From: a virus
DNA length: 40,351 nt
Direction: 5' to 3' (one strand)
IMG/VR virus record: IMGVR_UViG_3300025118_005384
Span: 1 to 40,351 of that record
Made by a program: the position numbers and the translations under genes. Under the pieces are notes generated by a model. That model had not been told where the DNA came from, ran no database searches, and saw nothing but the letters and a program-made list of their open reading frames with translations. This document shows positions 1 through 6,603 of the stretch, piece by piece (position 1 is the first letter of the stretch; every line of letters begins with the position of its first letter).

Positions 1-47
1 TTTAGGGTCTGTTTACTACAAAACCGGTTATTTCAACTAAATACTGT

Positions 48-632
48 ATGAATGATTACTTTAAATTAGGCCTTATGGTCATTATTTATGTTTGTCTTAT
101 TGCATTTAGTATATGCTCTCTAGCTACCCCCTCGGGGGCCAGCGACTACGTAAGCAACTATACTAGGATTCCAGCAGTTCACAACGCTCCCGCCAAAGTT
201 GGTACATGGTTTAAAACCCCTACGGTGATAGTTTGCGAGCATGCCCCCATTACTCAAGTACAGATCAACAGCGCGACAGCGTTCTGGGAAGGCCTCGGAT
301 ATCGGTTCTACGCTACTCAATACAAACATGACCCTCTTAATAAGTGTTTGTCGGAGGCCCCAGAGGGTTATATCCTCATTCGCCTGGTGTCATCTAGCAT
401 TAAAATGGATGAAACAGCCCTCGCACAAACCCATTTTTTTGTAGACAATGATACTAGTGAAATAGATTGGGCGGTGATCTACATGCGAGATGACATAAGA
501 AAGACGGTGCTGGAACACGAATTGGGACACGCTTTGGGCTTCCTACACTATAATCGAATCAATCACCTCATGAATGAAAAGTGGACTATGGGCGGTTGGG
601 ACAAGGACGGCTTAGAAAACAAGCGTCGATAG
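48..632 (+). CDS. Secreted metzincin-type zinc metalloprotease
   Basis: A 194-residue protein with a hydrophobic N-terminus (about residues 6-28) that looks like a signal peptide or membrane anchor. The zinc motif HELGHALGFLH is at residues 157-167, which is the full HExxHxxGxxH signature of metzincins (matrixin/M10-like), and M175 in NHLMN fits the Met-turn. C63 and C100 could form a disulfide, consistent with an exported protein. The ATG at 48 has no clear Shine-Dalgarno; an in-frame stop lies at 3-5, so the gene starts inside the window. By family it should be a zinc endopeptidase acting outside the cytoplasm. The substrate is unknown. Secreted metzincins are uncommon in phages. Its 3' end overlaps the next small ORF if that ORF starts at 581. 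Confidence 0.8.
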   Translation: MNDYFKLGLMVIIYVCLIAFSICSLATPSGASDYVSNYTRIPAVHNAPAKVGTWFKTPTVIVCEHAPITQVQINSATAFWEGLGYRFYATQYKHDPLNKCLSEAPEGYILIRLVSSSIKMDETALAQTHFFVDNDTSEIDWAVIYMRDDIRKTVLEHELGHALGFLHYNRINHLMNEKWTMGGWDKDGLENKRR

Positions 633-808
633 GCGACATAGTGGTGTGTATTGATGCAGCCCGCAAGGACATCAATGGACATAATCGAAGATTTATTGGA
701 TTAGTACTTGACAAATCCATCACAATCTATAGAATACAAGTAGTGGACAGTGGTGAAGAGATCTACTGGCCCATGACAGCAACTTATCTATGGAAGGAAA
801 CAAAATGA
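581..808 (+). CDS. Small hypothetical protein, possible SH3-like fold
   Basis: I do not recognise this protein of up to 75 residues. The core from GDIVVCIDAARKD through the end has alternating hydrophobic residues and a Trp-Pro segment (YWPM), which suggests a small beta-barrel. The start is uncertain. The GTG at 581 overlaps the protease gene by 52 bases and has no good ribosome binding site; a GTG at 641 would remove the first 20 residues, including the GDI segment. The stop overlaps the next gene's ATG in an ATGA arrangement, which supports translation of at least the 3' part. Function unknown. Confidence 0.5.
   Translation: MDYGRLGQGRLRKQASIGDIVVCIDAARKDINGHNRRFIGLVLDKSITIYRIQVVDSGEEIYWPMTATYLWKETK
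708..735 (+). promoter_or_regulatory. Candidate sigma70-type promoter
   Basis: TTGACA at 708-713, a 16-base spacer, then TAGAAT at 730-735, which is one mismatch from the -10 consensus. It lies inside the small ORF ending at 808 and would serve the genes starting at 805. It is a consensus match only; chance occurrence in coding sequence is possible. Confidence 0.3.
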
Positions 809-1089
809 GTACTGAAGAAATAGTAGAAGTTGGTCACCAAGAGGGACCAGCATGGGAAATCGTCGCAAAATGTGCGACATACGACGAAGCGGATCAAAAA
901 CGCTTAGAATTGGCAATGGAAAAGGATTTGCAAGTGAAGGTTCACTGGCAGGGAAAGGTCAACTCGCGCTATTTTGCCGTGAAGACCCGAGAAGATCCCC
1001 GCATTGCGTTAGAGGAAGCTCTCAATCAAAGGCGCGCCGAAAAGAAAAAACGAAAGGCCAAGCTCAACAAGAAGCGCCGGAAGAAGTGA
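805..1089 (+). CDS. Hypothetical protein with basic C-terminal tail
   Basis: A 94-residue protein. I chose the ATG at 805 rather than the in-frame ATG at 790, because 805 has AAGGAA just upstream and overlaps the preceding stop as ATGA. Residues 1-70 have an alpha/beta pattern (WEIVAKCATYDEADQKRLE, then VKVHWQ and YFAVKTRED), while about the last 25 residues are almost all Lys, Arg and Ala. That tail suggests nucleic-acid binding or a tether, but no family is recognised. It is part of a run of small genes before the tRNAs. Confidence 0.6.
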   Translation: MSTEEIVEVGHQEGPAWEIVAKCATYDEADQKRLELAMEKDLQVKVHWQGKVNSRYFAVKTREDPRIALEEALNQRRAEKKKRKAKLNKKRRKK

Positions 1090-1139
1090 GCAATTAGAGG
1101 GCCAACGCAACTAGTTATAGAAGATCAAGGAGTGGAATA

Positions 1140-1328
1140 ATGTCCGACCAAGCACCAAAAAAAATACCTGCCTTTTTAAAAACAGTGTATCTTTCAAATC
1201 GAGAGATCCGATTGATCTTGGCCGGACTTTATTCGCTCGACATGCCGAAAGAAGAAATTGAAAATACGTTGTGGAAAAAGCTTTTGTTTGAAAAGCTTCA
1301 TAAAAAAACACGTAGAAAGAAAAATTAA
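1140..1328 (+). CDS. Small basic helical hypothetical protein
   Basis: A 62-residue protein, probably mostly helical (segments REIRLILAGLYSLD and KEEIENTLWKKLLFEKL) with a Lys/Arg-rich C-terminus. The ATG at 1140 is preceded by AAGGAG with suitable spacing. Its TAA overlaps the ATG of the next gene by one base, so the two are probably translationally coupled. I recognise no family. Small basic proteins of this type are frequent in early regions of T4-like phages. Confidence 0.6.
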   Translation: MSDQAPKKIPAFLKTVYLSNREIRLILAGLYSLDMPKEEIENTLWKKLLFEKLHKKTRRKKN

Positions 1329-1588
1329 TGAACTTAACAGAAAGAGATAGTCTCATACTTGAGGCGGCGATCGAATTTGGCCCCGACTTCTTCTATAAAA
1401 TTAAGAATGGTACGTTGGGTTTAACCCTCTATATAGAGGCCTCCAATAAACCGGAGGCCTCTGCCGTCCGTCGCGTGGCGCCCTGTTATTGGAACGACTT
1501 GTATGTGGTAGTATTGTATACATCTGACCCAGACTTTAGTTCAATTGAGCCTCCGGGGATCTCCTATTATGATCCCGAGTTATCTTAA
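1328..1588 (+). CDS. Hypothetical protein
   Basis: An 86-residue acidic protein starting on an ATG that overlaps the previous stop (TAATG). It begins with a helical segment (TERDSLILEAAIEF) and has a hydrophobic aromatic stretch, YWNDLYVVVLYTSDPD. The codons for the two EAS tripeptides lie in a cluster of palindromes described separately. It ends four bases before tRNA-Thr. Function unknown. The length, the coupling to its neighbour and the protein-like composition support a real gene. Confidence 0.6.
   Translation: MNLTERDSLILEAAIEFGPDFFYKIKNGTLGLTLYIEASNKPEASAVRRVAPCYWNDLYVVVLYTSDPDFSSIEPPGISYYDPELS
1417..1461. repeat. Cluster of overlapping inverted repeats
   Basis: Three dyads overlap here. 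GGGTT-T-AACCC is at 1417-1427. The perfect 14-base palindrome CCTCTATATAGAGG is at 1426-1439. A 9-base stem, GAGGCCTCC at 1436-1444 with GGAGGCCTC at 1453-1461, has an 8-base loop. No T-run follows, so it is not an obvious intrinsic terminator. It lies within a coding region just upstream of the tRNAs. The last pair also encodes the duplicated EAS tripeptide. Confidence 0.6.
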
Positions 1589-1592
1589 TAGT

Positions 1593-1668
1593 GCCGGTAT
1601 AGCTCAGCTGGTAGAGCAGCGGTTTTGTAACCCGCAGGTCCCGCGTTCAATTCGTGGTGCCGGCACCA
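1593..1668 (+). tRNA. tRNA-Thr (anticodon UGU)
   Basis: A 76-base cloverleaf. The acceptor arms GCCGGTA and TGCCGGC pair, the D-stem is GCTC/GAGC, and the anticodon loop TTTGTAA places TGT at 1626-1628. The T-arm CCGCG-TTCAATT-CGTGG follows, with CCA encoded at 1666-1668. The base pair next to the anticodon loop is a T/C mismatch (1623/1631). It should read ACA codons. It sits 55 bases upstream of a second tRNA. Confidence 0.93.
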
Positions 1669-1723
1669 TTTATGTGGATATAAGTTTAAAAAATTATGTC
1701 CTTATAGGTATACTTATAGTTGA

Positions 1724-1799
1724 TGCGGTGTAGCTCAGTTGGTAGAGCGGCTGACTGTTAATCAGCCTGTCGCTGGTTCGAGTCCAGCCGCCGCAGCCA
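1724..1799 (+). tRNA. tRNA-Asn (anticodon GUU)
   Basis: A 76-base cloverleaf. The acceptor arms TGCGGTG and CGCCGCA pair, the D-stem is GCTC/GAGC, and the anticodon stem GCTGA/TCAGC encloses loop CTGTTAA with GTT at 1757-1759. The T-arm GCTGG-TTCGAGT-CCAGC is perfect, and CCA is encoded at 1797-1799. It reads AAC and AAU codons. The next gene starts 29 bases downstream. Confidence 0.95.
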
Positions 1800-1828
1800 C
1801 ACCTTAGAATTAATAAGGAGAGAATATT

Positions 1829-2335
1829 ATGAGCAAGAAAAAGACAATTTGTGTATCGGGAGGTTTTGACCCAGTCCACGTAGGACACCTGCGTATGATG
1901 CAAGAGGCCGCGGCATACGGTGATGTAATCGTTATTGTAAACTCAGATAAGTGGTTGATGCGCAAGAAGGGATATATTTTTATGCCCTTTAAGGAACGAT
2001 GTGAGATCCTCGAGGGACTTGATTGTGTGACAGTCACTAGTCACGTCGCCGACTTTGATAATACAGTGTGTGAAGCGCTCCAACGCTTAAGACCCGATTA
2101 TTTTGCTAACGGCGGAGATCGCAAAACTGATAATACGCCAGAGATGGAAGTTTGCTCTAAATTGGGAATTGAGTTGTTATGGAACATTGGCGGAGGAAAA
2201 ATTCAAAGCTCATCGACTTTAGTGAATGATGCTGGGATGCTCATGGACCCTCATCCCGACGACGACCCCGACTTGCGCCCCAGCCGAGTAGATGTTCTTT
2301 CATCAGGTGATATACCAAAGTCGAGTGACTATTAA
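1829..2335 (+). CDS. Cytidylyltransferase-like nucleotidyltransferase (RfaE-II/HldE-C type)
   Basis: A 168-residue Rossmann-like nucleotidyltransferase. The N-terminal motif GGFDPVHVGHL (residues 11-21, H17 and H20) is the HxGH signature of the cytidylyltransferase superfamily. The later segments NSDKWLMRKKG, MPFKERCEIL and the SSSTLV stretch match the layout of HldE C-terminal and glycerol-phosphate cytidylyltransferases. It should join a nucleoside triphosphate to a sugar or polyol phosphate; the substrate cannot be told. The acidic C-terminal tail (about residues 139-168) is extra. AAGGAG precedes the ATG. It stands apart from the glycan island, and two further domains of this family lie at 8696 and 13376. 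Confidence 0.82.
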   Translation: MSKKKTICVSGGFDPVHVGHLRMMQEAAAYGDVIVIVNSDKWLMRKKGYIFMPFKERCEILEGLDCVTVTSHVADFDNTVCEALQRLRPDYFANGGDRKTDNTPEMEVCSKLGIELLWNIGGGKIQSSSTLVNDAGMLMDPHPDDDPDLRPSRVDVLSSGDIPKSSDY

Positions 2336-2371
2336 GTCCGCGGCCTATATATTAATAGCAAAGGGTCTTGA

Positions 2372-3691
2372 ATGAGCCGAAAAAAGATATATGTGTTGGA
2401 TACAAGCGTTTATCTAACAAATGCAGAATGCATTTACGCTTTTAAGAATAATGATATTCAGGTACCACTTAAAGTATTTGAGGAAATAGATAAACACAAA
2501 AAGCGCCAAGATGCTGTAGGGGCTCAAGCCCGAAAGATCATTCGCATATGGGATGACTTAAGGACTGCTGGATCCCTTGATGGCGGCGTACGCATTCGTA
2601 AAGGTTTGGGTATTATCCAATCCATTAGTGCATCTGGAATCACAGAAGAAGACTTACCACGTGATCTAGACATCAAGATCCCGGATCACTTAATCATTGC
2701 TACGGCGCTCAAAGCCCAACGTGAGAGCGATCGTAAAGTTATTTTAGTTTCTCGCGACATAAACATGCGAGTTATTGCAGATGCAGTGGGTCTCATCTCC
2801 GAAGACTTCCAGAACAATCAGATTGTTGATACGAGCGAGAACATATTTGATGGTTGCACTACGGTTTTGGTTGATGATCAAATTATCGATCGATTTTATG
2901 AGAGGCAAAGTGTTTATTTAGAAAATAAGGGCTTGTTCTCAAATCAGTATGTGATGTTGGTTTCCAACGCTAACGAAAAGAAGACAGCTCTCGGCCGTTT
3001 CGTAAGTGATGCAATGCCCCTAAGACAACTCCTTACCAGTAAACAAAAGGTGTGGGGAATTAAGCCTCGTAATAAGGAGCAACAGTTTCTGATGGACGCC
3101 CTCATGGATCCGAGCATCCAGATAGTGACAGTCATCGGCAAAGCAGGTAGCGGTAAGACGATCTGTGCGATCGCTGCAGGGCTTGAGCAGACCATAGACG
3201 AGGTCAAGCAGGAATACACCCGCGTAATCGTCTCACGGCCCGTACAGCCGCTTGGAAAGGACATCGGCTTTCTGCCGGGGACCATGGAAGAGAAAATGTC
3301 CCCCTGGCTGATGCCAATTCAGGACAACCTACAGTTTTTAATGGGAAATGATAAAATAACCCTTGACATTTATATGCAAAAGGGTACAATAGAGATAGAA
3401 GCATTGACTTACATTCGTGGTCGCTCGATCTCAAATGCCTTTATCATAATAGATGAGGCACAAAACTTGACAACTCACGAATTAAAGACTATAATAACAA
3501 GAGTAGGTGAAGGAACGAAAATTGTGTTGACCGGTGACGTAGAACAAATTGATAATGTTTATATCGATGCGACGTCTAATGGATTAACACATGCCGTAGA
3601 AAAGTTCAAGAAATTTGAGCTTGCTTCTCACGTTACCTTACATAAGGGCGAGAGATCTAAGGTCGCTACCTTCGCCGCAGAAAATTTGTGA
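2372..3691 (+). CDS. phoH: PIN-PhoH family ATPase/ribonuclease
   Basis: A 439-residue two-domain protein. The PIN domain (about 1-160) opens with YVLDTSVYL, where D10 is the first acidic metal ligand, and has E38 and D129 (SRDINMR) as later acidic candidates. The PhoH ATPase domain (about 225-439) has Walker A GKAGSGKT at 256-263, Walker B FIIIDEAQN at 357-365 and the following LTGD segment. This matches PhoH2/YlaK-type proteins, which combine ATP-dependent RNA unwinding with ribonuclease activity. Phage versions are common but their role in infection is unsettled. AAGGG precedes the ATG. The order PIN then PhoH is canonical and the length is usual. Confidence 0.93.
   Translation: MSRKKIYVLDTSVYLTNAECIYAFKNNDIQVPLKVFEEIDKHKKRQDAVGAQARKIIRIWDDLRTAGSLDGGVRIRKGLGIIQSISASGITEEDLPRDLDIKIPDHLIIATALKAQRESDRKVILVSRDINMRVIADAVGLISEDFQNNQIVDTSENIFDGCTTVLVDDQIIDRFYERQSVYLENKGLFSNQYVMLVSNANEKKTALGRFVSDAMPLRQLLTSKQKVWGIKPRNKEQQFLMDALMDPSIQIVTVIGKAGSGKTICAIAAGLEQTIDEVKQEYTRVIVSRPVQPLGKDIGFLPGTMEEKMSPWLMPIQDNLQFLMGNDKITLDIYMQKGTIEIEALTYIRGRSISNAFIIIDEAQNLTTHELKTIITRVGEGTKIVLTGDVEQIDNVYIDATSNGLTHAVEKFKKFELASHVTLHKGERSKVATFAAENL
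3363..3390 (+). promoter_or_regulatory. Candidate sigma70-type promoter inside phoH
   Basis: TTGACA at 3363-3368, a 16-base spacer, then TACAAT at 3385-3390 (5 of 6 matches to the -10 consensus). It could give extra transcription of the protease-like and nuclease genes downstream. It lies in coding sequence, so this is only a consensus match. Confidence 0.28.
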
Positions 3692-3698
3692 GAGAAAA

Positions 3699-3962
3699 AT
3701 GGAAAATGAAAACCCCGCTTTAGAAGCACCGGTTGGTACCACTACCGGATTACAAGAACTAGTGGTCAATTACATTGGGGCACGGCTAGAAGCAGATGAG
3801 ATTATCACTGTTGATATGGCAGTGCAAGTGTTTGCTGCAGAGTTCCCAGAATTCCTGATGGCTGTGGCGGAGGAAAACTTCCTTCGCGGCTATGAACAAG
3901 CACTAACAGATGTAGAGCACTCAGAAAAAAAGAGCACTTCAGAAGAAGATTTCTTAGGCTGA
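3699..3962 (+). CDS. Small acidic hypothetical protein
   Basis: An 87-residue acidic protein. The ATG at 3699 follows the phoH stop by seven bases and has GAGAG upstream. Longer reading back to 3615 would overlap phoH and is unlikely. The middle is helical (LQELVVNYIGARLEADE and VDMAVQVFAAEFPEF), ending in a charged tail. Its stop overlaps the next ATG (TGATG), which suggests coupling to the zinc-protease-like gene. I recognise no named family. Confidence 0.65.
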   Translation: MENENPALEAPVGTTTGLQELVVNYIGARLEADEIITVDMAVQVFAAEFPEFLMAVAEENFLRGYEQALTDVEHSEKKSTSEEDFLG

Positions 3963-4576
3963 TGGAATATTATATCCACAGCGTCCCCGTATTTGTGATG
4001 GGGGATAAACCGGTATGTAGTATACCACAGTTTTGTGCGGAAGCCGAAGATCTCTTGGCTTCCACATTACTATCTGGAGTCGACGTAGTATACATTGGCG
4101 ACATGCGCGAGTTGGCAGGAAGAAACGCTACATACGCTAACGCAGCCATTTACATGACAAACAAAGAGCCCACCGTAGAAGATATGTTAGAAAATTTTGT
4201 TCACGAAGTGGCTCACTCCTTGGAGGAGAGTTACGGTCCTTTAATTTACACGCAAGATTTGATTAGTGAATTTAAAGGAAAACGCGAAAGGTTGCGGGTG
4301 TTGCTCGAAGCACAAGGGTTTTACACAAGCCCCCACCTGTACACGTTCACAGAGTATAATGAAATCTTTGATAAATTTCTGGCCGACGAAGTTGGCTATC
4401 CGATATTACTGAATTTGACGATTGGTCTTTTTGCGTCCCCGTACGGTGCAACATCGATTCAAGAATATTTTGCTAACGGGTTTGAGAAGTATTTCTTAGA
4501 AGACCCACGATACGTCTGGAGCGTAAGCCCAGTGTTGTATGAAAAGATTGAAACGGTGATACATGACGAAGCGTGA
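3962..4576 (+). CDS. Zincin-like metalloprotease (gluzincin pattern)
   Basis: A 204-residue protein with HEVAH at residues 81-85 (HExxH zinc motif, H81, E82, H85). E168 in SIQEYFANGFEKYF lies 83 residues later, placed as the third zinc ligand would be in a gluzincin. This layout resembles the catalytic domain of anthrax lethal factor-like proteins (ATLF), where a conserved EYFA-type segment carries the third ligand. No signal peptide is visible, so it would act in the infected cell or be packaged. Substrate unknown. It overlaps both neighbours by a few bases. The assignment rests on these motifs only. Confidence 0.62.
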   Translation: MEYYIHSVPVFVMGDKPVCSIPQFCAEAEDLLASTLLSGVDVVYIGDMRELAGRNATYANAAIYMTNKEPTVEDMLENFVHEVAHSLEESYGPLIYTQDLISEFKGKRERLRVLLEAQGFYTSPHLYTFTEYNEIFDKFLADEVGYPILLNLTIGLFASPYGATSIQEYFANGFEKYFLEDPRYVWSVSPVLYEKIETVIHDEA

Positions 4577-5342
4577 ACACATATCTTATTCCGAACTAAA
4601 AGATTGGGCACAATGCCCCCACTACCATAAGAAAGCCTGGATTGAAAGAGTCACCTCTTTTGAGGGGAACGAATATACGGCTTTTGGCACAGCCATTCAC
4701 GATGTCTGCGAAAAGAAGCTCCTCAAAGAGAACGTGGACGAGGCTGAAATATTCCAGATCGGTTTTGATAAAAAACTGCAGCAGCTTTTAGAAAAAAATA
4801 TTGAAGTAAATCCAAAGAATGTTGAACAAATGCGCGTTGCCGGCCCAGCGATTTTGTCCGAAGTAGACGATGCGCTCAAAGAGTACTTTGGAGATTATGA
4901 AGTGTTCTCATCAGAGGAAATGTTATATGTCCCCATTGAAAATTTCAACATTAACTTTAAAGGATTTGTTGATGCGGTAGTAAAAGTGGGCAATACCTAT
5001 CATCTATTTGATTGGAAGACTTGCTCTTGGGGGTGGGACTCTCGAAGGAAGGCGGAAAAGCTCGTTACATATCAGCTCACACTATACAAGCACTTCTTCT
5101 GTCAGAAGCACAAAATCGATCCAAAAAACGTAGAGACTCACTTTGCCTTACTAAAAAGAACGGCCAAAAAAGACCGGGTAGAAATATTTAGAGTAACAAG
5201 CGGCTCCCAAAAAACTGAGAATGCCCTTAAACTTCTATACCAAGCAATCTATAATATCACTAAAAGATTTACGATCAAGAACCGGCTTAGTTGCCACAAG
5301 CCCTTTCCCTGTAAATTGCTTAATACTGAACACTGTACATAA
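4563..5342 (+). CDS. Cas4/RecB-like PD-(D/E)XK exonuclease with Fe-S cluster
   Basis: A 259-residue nuclease. Visible motifs are H46 in FGTAIHDVCE, D137 in FKGFVDAVV, D150 and K152 in FDWKT, and Q171 in TYQLTLY, which form the RecB-type PD-(D/E)XK active site. Four cysteines, C18 at the N-terminus (WAQCPHYHKK) and C244, C250 and C258 at the C-terminus, match the split arrangement that holds a 4Fe-4S cluster in Cas4 and AddB nucleases. It probably acts on DNA ends in phage recombination or host DNA breakdown. No cas genes are nearby, so a CRISPR role is not supported. It overlaps the preceding gene by 14 bases. Confidence 0.87.
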   Translation: MTKREHISYSELKDWAQCPHYHKKAWIERVTSFEGNEYTAFGTAIHDVCEKKLLKENVDEAEIFQIGFDKKLQQLLEKNIEVNPKNVEQMRVAGPAILSEVDDALKEYFGDYEVFSSEEMLYVPIENFNINFKGFVDAVVKVGNTYHLFDWKTCSWGWDSRRKAEKLVTYQLTLYKHFFCQKHKIDPKNVETHFALLKRTAKKDRVEIFRVTSGSQKTENALKLLYQAIYNITKRFTIKNRLSCHKPFPCKLLNTEHCT

Positions 5343-5351
5343 GGAACACAC

Positions 5352-6602
5352 ATGTCTGAAAAAATCAAGATCTTCACGATTGGCGATCACCCTTTATCAC
5401 CATCAGGAGTAGGATCCCAATCTAAATATATTATTGAAGGGATGTTAAAAACAGGAAAGTACCAGTTTTTCTCCTTCGGGGGCGCCATAAAGCACCCTGA
5501 TCATAATCCACAACACACAGAAGAATGGGGAGAAGACTGGATTATTTGGCCAGTTGATGGCTACGGTAACGCCGATATGGTTAGGGCCATGCTCCACCAA
5601 AATAAGCCCGATATTATGTGGTTTATGACGGACCCTAGGTTCTATACTTGGTTATGGTCAATAGAAAATGAGATCCGCTCCCACGTTCCTATGATTTACT
5701 ATCACGTGTGGGATAACTACCCATACCCCACTTTTAACAAACCGTGGTATGCCAGTAACGATCATATTGCATGCATTTCCAAGCTCACCCACGACATAGT
5801 TCAAACAGTGGTTCCGGACGTTGAGAGTAGTTATATCCCACACGCGGTCGACGCAGAGGTCTTTCGCCCGCTGCCACAAGAAAATATAACACAATTCCGA
5901 CAGAGCCGCGGCATAGATGATAGGTTTGTGTGTTTTTGGAACAACCGCAACGCTCGCCGAAAGCAATCTGGAACACTGATTTTTTGGTTTAAAGAATTTT
6001 TAGACAAAGTGGGGCATGACAAGGCCACCCTTATTATGCATACAGATCCAAAAGACATTCACGGACAAGATTTAGAAGCCATTATTCATGAATTGGGGCT
6101 CACCTCGGGACAGGTATTATTCTCACGCGATAAAGTACAGCCTACAGATCTTGCTATGGTATATAATATGGCCGACTTGACGATCAATATTTCGGATGCT
6201 GAAGGATTTGGTCTGGCGACGTTAGAATCACTCTCGTCAGGCACCCCTATTCTCATTAATAAAACCGGAGGCCTCCAAGATCAGATAAGTGATGGGGAAA
6301 CCTCTTTTGGAATCGGCCTAGAGCCCAGCTCGAAAGCAATAATCGGCTCACAGGATGTTCCTTACATTTATGAAGACAGGCTCAATAAGGATGACTTCCT
6401 CGAAGCGCTAACAACTCTGTATGAGATGCCGGCCGAAGAAAGGGTAGCCCTAGGACACGCCGGCCGTAAATTTACGGAGACTCAATTTAATTTTGAAACA
6501 TTCACCAAGAGCTGGGATGAACTATTCACTCGTGTTTACGAAGAAATGGGCTCCTGGGAAGACCGCAAGGGCTATAGCCCATATACTGTAAAGGAATATT
6601 AA
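5352..6602 (+). CDS. GT4-type glycosyltransferase
   Basis: A 416-residue GT-B glycosyltransferase and the first gene of the glycan island. The N-terminal domain has a glycine loop, SPSGVGSQSKY (residues 16-26), for the acceptor/donor cleft. The C-terminal domain has SDAEGFGLATLESLSSGTP (281-299), the GT4 donor-binding signature with the E-x7-E acidic pair (E284/E292). It should transfer a sugar from an NDP-sugar; donor and acceptor are unknown. AAGGA lies upstream of the ATG at good spacing. It is one base from the next glycosyltransferase and may work in series with it. Confidence 0.88.
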   Translation: MSEKIKIFTIGDHPLSPSGVGSQSKYIIEGMLKTGKYQFFSFGGAIKHPDHNPQHTEEWGEDWIIWPVDGYGNADMVRAMLHQNKPDIMWFMTDPRFYTWLWSIENEIRSHVPMIYYHVWDNYPYPTFNKPWYASNDHIACISKLTHDIVQTVVPDVESSYIPHAVDAEVFRPLPQENITQFRQSRGIDDRFVCFWNNRNARRKQSGTLIFWFKEFLDKVGHDKATLIMHTDPKDIHGQDLEAIIHELGLTSGQVLFSRDKVQPTDLAMVYNMADLTINISDAEGFGLATLESLSSGTPILINKTGGLQDQISDGETSFGIGLEPSSKAIIGSQDVPYIYEDRLNKDDFLEALTTLYEMPAEERVALGHAGRKFTETQFNFETFTKSWDELFTRVYEEMGSWEDRKGYSPYTVKEY

Positions 6603-6603
6603 A

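Noticed and set aside
1436-1461. Hairpin as an intrinsic terminator before the tRNAs
   Set aside because: No T-run follows the stem, and the gene continues for over 100 bases beyond it.
1669-1723. Direct repeat CTTATAG between the two tRNAs as an att site or promoter
   Set aside because: It is only seven bases, in AT-rich spacer sequence, with no integrase in the window.
2944-3434. Minus-strand reading frames opposite phoH and other genes
   Set aside because: They mirror strong + strand coding genes, lack ribosome binding sites and have no recognisable protein features.
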